DNA from: Triangularia verruculosa
Lineage: Eukaryota; Ascomycota; Sordariomycetes; Sordariales; Podosporaceae
Assembly (NCBI GenBank): GCA_033296885.1
Contig: MU863885.1
Location: 124,001 to 188,000, forward strand
DNA length: 64,000 nt
Direction of reading: 5' to 3'
This document shows, one piece after another, positions 10,220 through 21,469 of the stretch (the first letter of the stretch is position 1; each line of letters starts with the position of its first letter). The translations under genes were made by a program, and so were the position numbers. Below the pieces are notes generated by a model, which saw nothing but the letters and a program-made list of their open reading frames with translations, did no database searches and was not told the origin of the DNA.

Positions 10220-11253
10220 TCATTGCCATGACCCACCAGGACTCGTCCTGAACGGTAGCTTGCGATGCAATCTCGACACAATCTCAACATAATCCCTTTC
10301 GTTCTCAGCCGTGATAAATCCGTGCCGAATGAAGAAGTCCATCATGACCGCTGCACAACTCGACTTGAACTCGCCGTTCCTCATAGCATCCTTCACCTCA
10401 TCCACACCCATCAAGTGGAAACTCTGAATATCATCATCCACCGGCTTAAACACGACCTCCGGTCCAACCTCAAGATCATAAACATACAGCACCCCCGGAT
10501 TCATCAACCCGATCTCACCGCCCGCCTTCTGATCAGAGATATTAAACCAAGTCACCGTCCCAGCCGCGACGATATCCCGTCTGACGAGCTCCTCATCCAG
10601 CGCGGCTTCCTCGCCCGCCTCACGGACGATGCACTCAAACGGCGTCTCTCCCTGCGCCACTCCGCCAGCAACCGCTTGATCCAGCATGTTGGGATACGTC
10701 GACTTGTTTGCATTGCGCTGCGGAATCCAGAATTGCATCTCGCCAGATGACGTGCGGGTGTAAACCGTCATGTGCGCGCCCTGGCCGATGATTCCAAACA
10801 AACTCATGGCCGATCTCTCGATACTAATAGCAAACTTGGCACCAACGATGGGGAATTTCTCATCTCTTTTCTTGCCTAGGCGGGGAAAGGCCTTTTGCGC
10901 CCTGGCAATGTCGAGGAGCTCGTCAATGGCTTCGTTGCAGGCGGCTTGCCAGTCCTCTCTGCCCTGAGGCTTGAGGAGGCGGACCTCTTTGCTGTCCGGG
11001 ACCAGCCGGAAGGAGGGAGTCCATGGCATGCGGTCGACTACTGATTGGATCAGGAAGCCGTGGGGTTCCGGGTCATCGGGGAGATAAAATAGCCATAAAG
11101 GTTCAACTGCATTGGCGTAGGCTGTGTTGTTGCTGAGGTCGGGGTAGGGGAAGCTAGCATGGCAATGATGTCAGTAATTGGCTCAAGCTGTCTGACGTGA
11201 GTGGAGAAATCATACTTGTCGCATTCCTGAACGATCTCGAGATTGGTCCGCAT
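10220..11253 (-). CDS. Nudix hydrolase, thiamine-pyrophosphokinase-related (DUF4743 + Nudix)
   Basis: Exons 11253-11216 (38 bp) and 11153-10220 are joined across a 62-bp intron (GTATGA donor, CTAG acceptor) to give 323 aa. The N-terminal half carries the fungal DUF4743-type region (WLFYLPDDPEPHGFLI, then a PDS..VRLLKP segment). The C-terminal half is a Nudix domain with the box GGVAQGETPFECIVREAGEE at about residues 171-191. It retains the REAGEE metal-binding signature, although the Gly two positions after the final Glu is Ala. Relatives are the N-terminal part of fission-yeast Tnr3 and plant NUDT20/24, reported to act on oxidised thiamine diphosphate forms. A role in thiamine-cofactor sanitation is therefore likely. 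No thiamine pyrophosphokinase domain is fused here. Confidence 0.85.
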
Positions 11254-11827
11254 GATTACTGGTATTGTACTAGGTAACCAAACTTATCGTCACCAGGGCT
11301 TCTTGTGACAGTTTCGAATTTAGGTGATTGGTGAGGATCGGAAGAGCGATATCGCTGGATGAGAATTTTGGGTCCTGGATTTCACACGTGATTGGTCCTG
11401 TTGGCCGTCCTAATGCCCTAACAGATGCAGGTACCCGATGGTTTGAAAAGGTGGCAACTAGCCTACCGAAGGGAAAAAGGGGCAATCTAAACAATGAATC
11501 AGGGTTGGCAGGGTGATGAAAGCCCACAGACAGATTTGTTTCGAAATGTTTAAGATGTATGAAACGGGTCACCAAGACTATCCTGGATTAAAGCTCTAAC
11601 AGTATTGGTAGATCGATCGCAAGAAAACAGCAGCTCCACATGAGCCGGACATGCATGGGCATAAACTTGTAACGTAGGTAGGTAATTAACAAGAAAGAAG
11701 ACAAGCAAAAGATTTTCCAGACCCTAAACCCCGAATGCCTAAAAATAGAAACCTTCCCCTCGAACTATGACCCATCATGTTGGGACAATGCCAAAAGACA
11801 GTTTTTGTCATCTTGGCTTTCTTATCC
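11254..11827. other. intergenic, no gene seen
   Basis: An open frame at 11270-11575 on the minus strand shows no family features and no plausible splice partners. The stretch separates the Nudix gene promoter from the kinase gene 3' end. Confidence 0.45.
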
Positions 11828-13657
11828 CTATTGTGGTTCCTCTTCAATCACAATAGCTTCATCAATGAAGTCGGATGACAAGGACATTCTGGACATGCGT
11901 CCCACGTTAGAGACAGATGAGACTGATGAGCGGCGGCTTCTTCCTGTGTCGGTCGGTGCGAAGGAAGATCCTGTATAGCTGCTGGCGGAGGGCGAGGAAG
12001 AGGATGAAAACTTTCCGGTGCTGGTCTTGCTCCCTCTCCGGCTGCTGCTTATTGTGAAAAACCTGGGAATCTCGGGAGAAGGGTCAACAAGTCGGCAAAG
12101 ATATTGGGGATCTTGGCGGGCTTGTTGCACGATTCGATCGAGGTTGGTGTGTAGTACCGGGGCGTGGGCGCGCCTTTCGGGATCAATCTGTAAAAGATCT
12201 TTTTCTATAAGATTGATCAAGTCCCCCATAGCTGTTGACCTGTTGTCATCACCGTGGCAGCGAGAATCATGGCGTAGGAGGCTTATTGCACGCGTCACCT
12301 TGGAGTGGATGGTGGCCGGGCCGTCTTCGGTGGTAGGCTCCGTGAAGAAGTTTCCAGGCGCTGTTCGGGGGTCTCCACGTCGTGGCATTCGTTGTTTGCG
12401 AAAAGTCTCAACGGCTTCGAAACCATAAAGGAGCCAGACAACAAACTCGAGGGACATACAGCCCAAAGACCACATGTCATAGCGACGAGGCCTTGGCTTG
12501 CCGTTCTTGAACTCTGAGGCTGCCTCGGGAGCCTCGTAAGAGATGGTAGCGTCTCTGGTGTTCGTGGCCTCGTTTCGCAGTGCTGTTGCCTCGTGGTGGA
12601 ATTTGGACACTCCAACATCCGCAAGGACAAGTCTGCCTCCGATTTGACCAGATTCATGCGTAGAGTCGGGAAAGTGGAGAATGTTTTGGGGTTTGATATC
12701 TCCGTGACGGATGCCAATATCGTGGAGGATTCTGATGGCATCCACGAGACCGAGCATTTGATCAAGGGCCCACATAACTGTTTGCGGTGTCCATAATCGC
12801 CTGGGTTCATGGCCGTCTAGTCGTTGCCAAAGCTCTCGGAGATTGCCGCCCGCCGCCCAAGGGAAAAAGAAGTAGTTGATTGTATCCTTCTCGCAACTTC
12901 CGATCAGGCTGATAAGATGTCTGTGGTTCAGGGATTGGATCCTTTCAAGGTTTGCCTTTTCCCTGTCAAAGGCCTTCTTGTTTGGGATTTCCTTAATCGC
13001 AATCTTATCTCTCGGCGCCGCCTATGGAGCGCAATCAAGGTTAGTACAGGTCAGAACCACAAGAGACATCTAGACGCTTACTGCAAGAGCCGGAAGCTGG
13101 TACGAGGAATGCAATTTGCCGTGGTGGACCGATACTCCGTCACTTCCGCTAGCTTGCCACACGCATTCCACAAATGGTAAAGGATGGTTCCGGTGTAATT
13201 GCAGAGCTTGGCCTATTTTGTCGAAACTAGGCGCGATGACAAGGTACTGTTTTTCCAAAAAGCGGTCGAGGGCGGCCAGACCTCCCCACTTGTCAAACGA
13301 CGGGAATGTTTTTCCAGTGATTGAGGATACCAGGTTGTCATGTTCCCCATTTGGCGAAGAAGACTGAAGAGGAAGATGCTTATCGGTAAGGCCGTGTCTC
13401 GAGAACAGTGTTTGAATCGCTGAAGGCTTGTCAATGAGGACGAGAATGGCAAACACTTTGCTGGCTTGCTCGTGGATTTGTCGGGCGAGGTTATCGTTAG
13501 AAACCCTTTTCCAAATGCGTGACCAAAAACTGAGATATGGCTCAATTGCATCCACCGTGATATTGTCCTTGACAAGATTCCTGGGGAGGAACTGAAGTTC
13601 GCCAAGGCTTGACGTGACGAGGCTGCCTTTCAGCGCCTTGTAAAGAGGATCAGACAT
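11828..13657 (-). CDS. fungal accessory-type protein kinase, non-RD (589 aa)
   Basis: Exons 13657-13082 and 13021-11828 are joined in phase 0 across a 60-bp intron (GTAAGC donor, TACTAAC branch, CATAG acceptor). The N-terminal about 170 residues resemble those of the kinase at 14940-16952: SLVTSSL..FLP, then ILVLIDKPSAIQTLF, then KQYLVIAPSFDK. The kinase domain has beta-3 Lys in IAIKEI (about 202), alpha-C Glu in EKANLERI, catalytic HGDIKPQN (about 298-305), ADVG in place of DFG, and YEAPEA. The glycine loop is degenerate. HGD rather than HRD makes it a non-RD kinase, but the catalytic and metal-binding aspartates are kept, so activity is possible. The C-terminal tail is Ser-rich. Similar kinases occur in fungal accessory regions, often near HET or NLR genes. 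A role in incompatibility or immunity-like signalling is inference. Confidence 0.8.
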
Positions 13658-14939
13658 ATTGCCCTGTAAGTTGACTTGGCAATGCGCTCAGACGGGTCTG
13701 AAAGAAGGTACGTCAAAGGCAATACAACATTTGTGGGGGAAAGTGCAAAAACTGAGGGAAGTGGTTGATCTGGGATTTTCCAATTAAAAGTTTACCAAGT
13801 GGCTCCGTTTCTCCGTGTTGGCGAACCATGCGAACCATGATTGATAATCGCTCAGAGGGTGTGAAGGACGCCTTGAGGATGGCCCGAAAATGCCTGGCAG
13901 AGTGCCGTGAGGTGTGAAACCGGTGAGGGGTGCGGGAGAGCATGGAGGAGGGTGCATGCGCGGCACCTTTATTGGTCCCTAGATCTGGGCCATCCCTCTG
14001 CCAGATTCCCAGCCAAGATTTCAATGGCAGTGCATGTCCTTATGTCGGCATTGGCATAGCCTGATTTGGACAGAGCACGGCATTCTTTCGCTATGACGAT
14101 GATGCCCTCAAATTCGAGTTCTCAACTTCGCCCTCAAAACTCCAGCATGGCGACAGTTTAGTCCGCCAGTGGGCGGGTATCTCAATGCTGACTCGTAATT
14201 TCAAGTTATTTAGGAAACTCGGATAGGAAACGTTTCTTTCTTGGTGGATGAGGTGGTCAATTTTCATACCTGAGGTGAACTAAATGTGTTGTATTCCGGC
14301 CCGCGCTTTGTGGCTTGGGTTCTCGCGCCGCGATGTCTCCGGAAATCTGGAAGCTTAGACCATACCAGAGAGAGGGAGAGAGAGAGAGATAAGAGATCGG
14401 CGCTGCTGCGAATTGGCGGGAGAATCAGGGTTCCCCGCCTGTTCACAGCTGCCCAGCAGTCGACCCGTGGCAGAGGTGACAACCTACGTAGAACGGCAGC
14501 CAACACTCTTGCGCCATGCCAAATGCAGGCGTATCACACCCCCATCCCCGATACTTGCTGAGGTAGGTGGCTATGCTGCATGAAGAGATGCACTTTCGAC
14601 CCCTCATTTTGTCCTCGGAGGCTTCTTTTTTGACGACCGGCGTGGCGACGATGCAGGGCAAGACAGACTTCCTCGGGATTCCACCAGATGCGTTCAAGGG
14701 GCTCATTCCCTTGAAGAGACCCGCCCCCAGTATCCCTGGCACATATCAGGCAAGTCACATGCATGTCACTTTTTCTGATAGGAGTGTAGGGCCAGATGGG
14801 ATGCTGTCAGAAGGCTATATACCCCGCATCACGGAATTTCCATGGCTCTACCATCACCTGGAGCCCCTCTTCTCAGATAGTCCAAAATCATTCATTCCCT
14901 CTTTGTATACCCACCTCACACAATCTGCTACCATTAGCT
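13658..14939. promoter_or_regulatory. shared divergent intergenic region between two related kinases
   Basis: 1.3 kb between two oppositely transcribed kinase genes. No convincing gene is present; small frames (for example 13713-14024 minus) lack features. It contains the GA microsatellite at 14367-14390. Bidirectional control of the pair is possible but not shown. Confidence 0.4.
14367..14390. repeat. (GA)n microsatellite
   Basis: A nearly pure GA dinucleotide tract of about 24 bp, interrupted once (GAGAGGGAGAG), in the divergent promoter region of the kinase pair. Confidence 0.85.
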
Positions 14940-16952
14940 ATGTGGCTTTTCTGCCGCCGTCGTCAGAAACCCCAGAAACCTCCAATCCCGAGGTCTGATC
15001 CAGAGGCCGAATTGAGAGCTTTTCGGAACAAGCTTGAGCGCTCTCTCGTCGAAAGTAGTCTCAATAACGACAAGCAATTCCTTCCCGTCACAGAGATCGA
15101 CAACTTGGTCAACCCTAGGACCATCCGGTCTGTTCTTCCGAACAAAGCCTCTTCTGAGATTGTTGACTTCATATGTCATCATGGCAAATCATTTTTTCTC
15201 ATCCTAGTTGTCGGGAATGCAGCTTCTCCACAGGACCTGTTGTCAATCATGCAAAGCTGCCGAGATCACAATATGACCGACGAGCAGCTTCCCGTGGATC
15301 GCATAGCCTGTGTTGGCGGAAAGTCACCTTGCGACCCACGACAGATGCACCATGAGGCCTGGAACGTTTTTCATGACGACATTTGGACCTACATATGTCG
15401 TCCGTTTTACCGGGAGCAAGGGACGTTTACAGCACCAGTCTTCCGCAAGGATGAGTTTATCTACGACCTGAAGGAAGGATGTGTTCTCCCCGTCATCAGG
15501 AAGGGTCAGGAGCGCGACGGCCATTTCAGCACGGTATACGAGGCATACATTCATCCGGCCCATCACGAGGAGGGAAGGCGTTCTAAACAACCCTTACATG
15601 TCGCGTTGAAAAAGTTGAAGCCGCTTTCTTCTGAACCTGGATACAACGTGCAGACTGCTTGGAACCACGAGGCATCTGCGTTAGAGGAAATCAACAAACT
15701 TCAGCACCATAACTTGATTCGTCCCATCGCTGCTATCCGATGCGGCTCTGAACACTACATCATGTTTGAATGGGCAGATGGTGGCAGCCTGCGAGAACTG
15801 TGGGAAAGCCAAGGTTCAGAGCCGAAGGACCTTGATGCAGATCGAGTCATGGTGGTTATCGAGGAGCTTCGGGGTCTTGTCGGAGCGCTCTCGACACTCC
15901 ATGGCACCAATACTAGGACAAAAACAGCCAATGTCGTCCGGCGTGCGGCAAACCTGGCAGGTATGGCGGCCAGCGAGCGGCTTGCCGTCCCCGCTAACCC
16001 TGCCAGACGTCGACATGAGGAGGCGAAGGACTCTGAACACAACACCCCATCGGTTTCCTCACTAAAGTCTCCAAAGAAGACACCGGAAATCCGCGTTCGC
16101 TTCGCTGAGCCTTCTGACGATGGTCTTTCTTTCAGAAGCGAAGACCCAAACCGTTCCTATGTCAGCGAGGAGAGCGATGCCAGCAGTGATGAGCACTGGC
16201 GGCACGGCGACCTAAAGCCTGACAATATTCTACAGTTCACAATGTCCACAAAAGACAGTTCTCGCTGGTTGGGCACACTCAAGATCGCCGATCTCGGCCT
16301 GGCCAAACAGCACATTTTTGCCACTGCTCGACGTAATGATATGACCGATCAAAAATACACCACGTCTCATTACGAGGCCCCTGAGGCTGTGGCCAACGTG
16401 CACCTCCCGAGATCTCGCCGTTTTGACATCTGGTCTATGGGATGCGTTATTTTGGAGTTTGTCATTGTCATCTTATATGGCAACAAGGGCCTGGACACGT
16501 TTTATGACCAACAAAAGATTCGAGAAAACTTAAACATGGACACGCTCTACTTTTCTGTGGATCGAAACGTCGCCAGGGTTAGTGCCATTGTGAGACACTG
16601 GATTGCTCAGATTCTCAAAGACGCCGAATGTGACAGACCCTCGGCACTTGGAGATTTGGTGAGGTTGGTTCGAGATCGACTTCTCATCGTCGAGCTACCG
16701 AGTGAGAATATGACAGCACGAGAGGTCGCAAGATGTCGAGCAGATGCGGCCGAGTTGAAGGAAAAGCTGGATGATATTTGGAGGAAAGCGAGGGACAGTG
16801 AATTCCAGGGAGGCAACTACCTTTGTCTCACCACCCACCGGAAAGGGGTTCCGCTACCTCAACCTCTTCAAGGGATAAAGACCAAGAAAGGGTCAACTAC
16901 CACTGGTCGCTTAGGCGATGACCTTCCAAAGAGCCAGCGTAATCTCGTATGA
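14940..16952 (+). CDS. fungal accessory-type protein kinase, non-RD, with catalytic-loop insertion (670 aa)
   Basis: Single exon. The frame is open to 14796, but the ATG at 14940 (MWLFCRRRQKP) is preferred because the upstream residues look like untranslated sequence. The N-terminal about 180 residues match the divergent neighbour kinase (LERSLVESSL..FLP, FFLILVVGNAASPQDLL, and FYREQGTFTAPVF matching its KQYLVIAPSF). The kinase domain shows a glycine-loop remnant RDGHFSTVYEA, beta-3 Lys in VALKKL (about 223), alpha-C HEASALEEI, catalytic HGDLKPDN (about 421-428), ADLG replacing DFG, YEAPEA and WSMGCVILEF. About 100 residues, low-complexity and charged, are inserted between the LSTLHG helix and the catalytic loop. 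The HGD catalytic motif makes it non-RD. Likely a duplicate of its neighbour; a recognition or incompatibility role is inferred from context only. Confidence 0.82.
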   Translation: MWLFCRRRQKPQKPPIPRSDPEAELRAFRNKLERSLVESSLNNDKQFLPVTEIDNLVNPRTIRSVLPNKASSEIVDFICHHGKSFFLILVVGNAASPQDLLSIMQSCRDHNMTDEQLPVDRIACVGGKSPCDPRQMHHEAWNVFHDDIWTYICRPFYREQGTFTAPVFRKDEFIYDLKEGCVLPVIRKGQERDGHFSTVYEAYIHPAHHEEGRRSKQPLHVALKKLKPLSSEPGYNVQTAWNHEASALEEINKLQHHNLIRPIAAIRCGSEHYIMFEWADGGSLRELWESQGSEPKDLDADRVMVVIEELRGLVGALSTLHGTNTRTKTANVVRRAANLAGMAASERLAVPANPARRRHEEAKDSEHNTPSVSSLKSPKKTPEIRVRFAEPSDDGLSFRSEDPNRSYVSEESDASSDEHWRHGDLKPDNILQFTMSTKDSSRWLGTLKIADLGLAKQHIFATARRNDMTDQKYTTSHYEAPEAVANVHLPRSRRFDIWSMGCVILEFVIVILYGNKGLDTFYDQQKIRENLNMDTLYFSVDRNVARVSAIVRHWIAQILKDAECDRPSALGDLVRLVRDRLLIVELPSENMTAREVARCRADAAELKEKLDDIWRKARDSEFQGGNYLCLTTHRKGVPLPQPLQGIKTKKGSTTTGRLGDDLPKSQRNLV

Positions 16953-17587
16953 AACTCTGTCGTTTCTGGTCCGGAGAGAAGGCAACTGATAGGCTTTTAG
17001 GAGGTATGTGACTAGATACCTGTGCCATGACAGAGCCGTTGTTTTACAACCTGGAACTAACGCGATGGCCAAATCTACCTACCTAATTTAATAGACTGCA
17101 AGTCAATAACAGGTGACCTCAGGGCATAGCAACTGAAACGCTGACGAGAAATACCTAGTATGTGAGTATGTCTTCCACTCAGGACATGAAGATTCTCACT
17201 GACGCAACACGTGACTTTCTTTCTGGTTACAAAGTCTGTAAGTATTTGCAGATTATCGGGACTTCACAACTACCTAGGTATCAAAATCAAATGCTGATTT
17301 ACTATGGCTTTTATCCCTGCAGCACGTGAGTACCTGGATAACGTCATTCGAAGCACCAAATTTTATCCAACTGACTGTCGCCTTTGATCTGTTAGACAGT
17401 AAGTAATCTTCTCATAGGCCTAATAGCCAAATAAATGCTCACATTCTGTGTATAGCCTGTAATAAAACCCCCTGCAGACTGCGAAATGAGTGAGGGAGGT
17501 GTCTTTACTGACGGATTATAGTTAATTACAACGTGGGATTTTCCAGTTGATAACGCTTTCGCCCTCGACTTCTTAAGCCAACCAACT
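16953..17587. other. intergenic, no gene seen
   Basis: The stretch contains ACCTAGGTA at 17271-17280 and other CTAGGTA-type motifs. The minus-strand frame at 17392-17793 is antisense to the first HET-gene exon and is rejected. Confidence 0.4.
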
Positions 17588-19870
17588 ATGCGGACGTTGT
17601 CGCCAGGCACCTTCGCCCATAATCCGACATCAATCCTATGCCACAAATGCACGAGCCGCATGTTACTGTCCCTTGAACCGCAGAGGGAGTCCATCAGGGA
17701 CATCAAGTTTGCTTCCAGCCTCTGCGATTTGCATAAGCTCTTGTACGATATCTGTTTGGTGACTTTGCTAAAAGACATCAAGGATGAGACCACCTTGGTT
17801 GAGATGCAGAGACTTGGCTCTCATGTATTCCTAAACGGAATGCCTGATCCAGTTTTGTCACTTTGTTGGGGCCCAGGTGGGTTTACTTGAAGCCGGGAAA
17901 CCTGGGAGTAGGTCACTAACCGCCTGTAGGGAAACCGAACGGGCCTCAGTGGCGAAATCGGGAGGTTTTTGAAGAGATTCAAATTGGACTCCCAGTAGTT
18001 CTGTCGACAGGAAGCCCTGAAAACTTTGAGCTCCTCACAACCTGGCTGAAGGATTGCGATATCAACCACCCAAACTGCTACCTTGATAACGATACATCGA
18101 GAAGAAGCCACACCCTTCCAACCCGGCTGCTCGATCTTGGAACCTGTAACGATGAAGTTGACCAATCTTCGATACTTTTATTTCTCTCCAGCTCACTGGT
18201 TGCAAAGAAAGAAGAAATCCGGTACATTGCGCTCTCTCACCCTTGGGGAGACTCTCGCAAGCATGTCCACTTTTCCACCACCGCGACCAACGTCAATTCC
18301 CATCTCACAACCGGGATCTCCCTGAGTCATCTCCCCCAAACCTTCAGAGACGCAGTCACTGTTACTCGTGCCCTTGGAATCCGATATTTATGGGTCGACT
18401 CCCTCTGCATTGTCCAGGGCGCACAGGGAGACTTTGAGAGCGAAGCTCAAAAGATGGAGGCTGTGTTCAGCATGGCGTATTGTGTCCTTGCAGCCAGTAG
18501 GGCAGAGGGGACGACAAGTGGGTTCCTATCCTCACGCCCGTCACGGAGATTTGTTGCTGTCAATCTGGACGTTGGGGCAGGCAAGCAGCACGGCAATCTG
18601 GCCAAGAGAAATGCGGAGGAGAACACGATTTATGTGTGCGAAGCCATCGACAACTTCCAGGCCGATGTCATTGACGGCCCACTCAATCAGCGTGGGTGGG
18701 TGTTGCAAGAGAGGGCCTTGGCTCGCAGGACAATCTACTTTACTGAACGACAGACGTACTTTGAGTGCGGTGGTGGAGTGCGATGCGAAACTCTAACAAA
18801 GATGACAAAGTAAGTGCTGAAGTTCCTTTCTTTTCTGTTTCTTTATCACCCACGCCCTGGACGAAATTTTCAGTACCTACTGCAAGTTGGGGTCGCAATT
18901 TCACGACATGAGAAGAGGTCTATCAACTATCTACGAAGGGTTATCAATTATGCCTCAAGGACGTGTTCGACTGCTTTCCGGTGCCAGTTTCGTTATCCGG
19001 AGCGTGCCACGCTAGTCATACCTACCTATTTTTGCTAATCCAGTCTCGGAAAGCAACCAATCTTCATTCCTAGGCGACCCAAACTTCCCCCAAGTTGCCC
19101 TGACTTCCAGCAAAGGTGGCAAGATCCGTCTGTACGAATCCCTCTACAAGACCTACTCCCGATTGCAATTCACACGAGCATATGACCGCCCGATTGCCAT
19201 TGCCGGTCTGGAGCAGAGACTTGTCGCCGCCTTCGACACCAGAGGTGGTTACGGTATCTTCGACAGAGTCCCCTTCTTCGGAAGGAGCCTGCTATGGACC
19301 TGTGAAGAGACAGGCGGGATGCAAAGGATCGAGTTTCCCAAAGAAGGGCTGGGCCGTTATCGAGTTCCTCCAAGTTGGTCGTGGATGGCGTACACTGGTG
19401 CGATTGGCTTCATGGATCTGCCGTTCGACGGGGTTCATTGGCTTGAAGATGATGTTCGGTCGCCGTGGGGTGCCGCGGTTTGGGAGATGAACCTGGAAAC
19501 AAGCGGCTCCGGGAGCAGCACTTCTAGTTCTATGTGGCATACTGGTAGGGCGGATCAAGACAATAATCTTACAGGAAGGGGTAGGAAGCTGAATGTAAAT
19601 CTGAAGACTGCTGAGGAAAAGATCAAATGGGACATCGGAAAGCGACCGGATGATGTTGAGAATGACTTGAGGGTGGTGGCTGTTGGGAGACGAAAGTCGA
19701 GGACAAATAAACCTACGACGGCGCTTGAACACCACGTACTTGTGGTTGTTGCAGTTGATGGAAAGGCAGAAAATGGAGGAACGCGAAGATATGAGAGAGT
19801 CGGGATCGGGTCTCTTCCGGGGAACTGGATCACACACGACGAGCAGGAAGAGGAGATTGCCATCTTTTAG
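17588..19870 (+). CDS. HET-domain (heterokaryon incompatibility) protein (661 aa)
   Basis: Exons 17588-17876, 17930-18809 and 19054-19870 sum to 1986 bp, giving 661 aa with consistent phases. Introns are 53 and 244 bp. The N-terminal about 180 residues include the WLKDCDINHPNC segment that commonly precedes HET domains. The HET domain (about 190-345) has YIALSHPWGDSRKH, SHLPQTFRDAVTVTRALGIR, YLWVDSLCIVQ..GDFESEAQKMEAVFSMA and RGWVLQERALARRTIYF. The C-terminal part (RAYDRPIAIAGLEQRL, PSWSWMAYTG) is typical of long HET proteins. HET domains trigger cell death on recognition of non-self in fungal fusions. No NACHT or WD repeats are present, so this is a stand-alone HET protein. The long second intron offers two nearby acceptors, and only the later one (after GGAAAG) keeps the frame. 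Confidence 0.88.
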
Positions 19871-20447
19871 TCTGCCACAAGATTGTTGGCGACATAAGGT
19901 AACCATAAAGACTGCCATATACCCTTAAGATGAAGGAGAAAAGTAAAGGTACCTAGGTACCTAGGCACCTAGGCACCTAGCTGATAGGGTAAAATGTCAA
20001 ATCGTGATGAGCGAAGCATCCAAGTCGCAGTAACTCCCAACCAGAACAGAAAGAATACGCTGGCCCAGATATCTGACCTCAACAGTAGGATAACAGGCTC
20101 GAGACCTCAAACTTGAGAGACTTGGGATGGATATTTCATTGCACTAGTATTCTTGTTAGGAAGGTGAAGAACTTGCACTTGCCTAATCTCAACGTTCAGG
20201 CTACCTACATTTGGGTACCATAATTCTCGGCTGCCTGAAATCATCTGATCTAAAGTCCAGGGCTCACTCCTCCCATTACGTTTCTTCGTCTCCCCACGCC
20301 GCCCGACCTGCTTCACTCGCCCGAACACACTGCTCCAGAAGAACACCAGTTTCTCCAGTCACGCATCGACCAGGTATACATTGGTTTTCTTTTCTCTTCT
20401 CGAGCATCGACCGACTCTACAACCACACCACCTACCAAACTATCACC
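19871..20447. promoter_or_regulatory. intergenic: HET 3' flank and coiled-coil pseudogene promoter
   Basis: Apart from the ACCTAGGY tandem repeat the stretch is unremarkable. The last 150 bp are pyrimidine-rich with a CCACACCACC-type leader before the ATG at 20448, as is common for fungal promoters and 5' UTRs. Confidence 0.35.
19951..19980. repeat. short tandem repeat of ACCTAGGY
   Basis: The 8-bp unit ACCTAGGT/C is repeated 3.75 times in tandem, 80 bp past the HET stop codon. The unit is palindromic when Y is T. The same motif is scattered singly in intergenic DNA throughout the window. Confidence 0.85.
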
Positions 20448-21243
20448 ATGTCGGGCTACAATGACCAAGGTCTCGCGGATTATTTCCGCCTCGTTTCTGA
20501 GACATTGAAACGTATCGACCAGGAGTCCGAGAATGGTAATTCTTCAAATTCAGTCCAACTGAACGAGCTCCGCCGCGTCATTATTTGTAGCCAAGGTCCT
20601 ACCATTCTCAAAACAATATTTGATGCCCAGACGAAGCTTGATGCCGCGGTCGCAAAGCTCGAGTCCGGGGAGGCCGAGCTGGTCGACTTGCAACGCACTC
20701 TAGATTAAGAACGACATGCTTTGGATCAAGAGAAGCTCGACTTTTACCGCCAAAAGGAGAAATTCCTGGAAGCCCAGGCTATCTCTACCGAGACAAGAGA
20801 TGCGATCAAAAAGACAGAGTCGACCCTCTCCGAGGTGATGGAGTCAAAAGAAGGCAGAGACGGTCCTCTCCCATATCGGGACCATTCAAGACGGGGTCAA
20901 GTCGGACCTTCGCACTTTCCTGCGGGCAAACATCAATAGCTCAGGTGCGTAGATGAAGAGATTTGTAATACTGGGCCCAGAGGCTAACTCATGTTCCTGT
21001 AACAGTCGCTTATGAGGCTGGGCCTTCTCAGAAGAGAGCCAGAACCCAAGAGGTCTTCACCACGGACTGCGAGCTCCAGAGGGCTAAATCCCTGCAGGAC
21101 AGACAACTCGATCGCTTGGCTGACTTGACCGGTTCAGAAGTGGTTGTTGAGGGGAATCCCCAGCACTACAAATCAAACATCGCAACTGCCCTCCAAATTT
21201 TTCACGACATTCATGCCAGGGCAGACTGGCGCGCTTCATTTCA

Positions 21244-21469
21244 CTACCTGTGGAGCAGGATGGCATTCACGATAGCACGGCAAAGGCTCTGTGGAGCAGT
21301 TCACTGGGTGGTATTCTTGGCTGTGGGTCTGACAAGTGGATGGAATGCTCTGGTGGGATATAAATACGGTCCTGTACGCTCTTTTGAACTCTTTCCTTTC
21401 GTTCAGTCAATATCATCAGTTCATTACATGCTTCAAGATAACTGCGTGGGTTCCAAACTCAACACTACC
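21244..21469. repeat. 5-bp target-site duplication CTACC flanking solo LTR
   Basis: CTACC at 21244-21248 directly precedes, and CTACC at 21465-21469 directly follows, the TG...CA element. Five base pairs is the usual duplication length for LTR retrotransposon integrases. Confidence 0.85.
21249..21464 (+). mobile_element. solo LTR (216 bp), LTR retrotransposon remnant
   Basis: Begins TGTGGAGCAGGATGG and ends CCAAACTCAACA, so it has TG...CA termini, and it is flanked by the perfect 5-bp duplication CTACC. It holds a TATA-like GATATAAATACGG followed by TCCTGTACGCTC, as expected of an LTR promoter. The orientation is taken from that box. A longer copy of the same element lies at 41054-41343 with shared termini and promoter block. 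The present copy lacks about 70 bp of the middle. No internal retrotransposon sequence remains, which fits recombination between LTRs. Confidence 0.85.

Noticed and set aside
11270..11575. 101-codon minus frame between Nudix and kinase genes
   Set aside because: No recognisable features and no start context or conserved motif.
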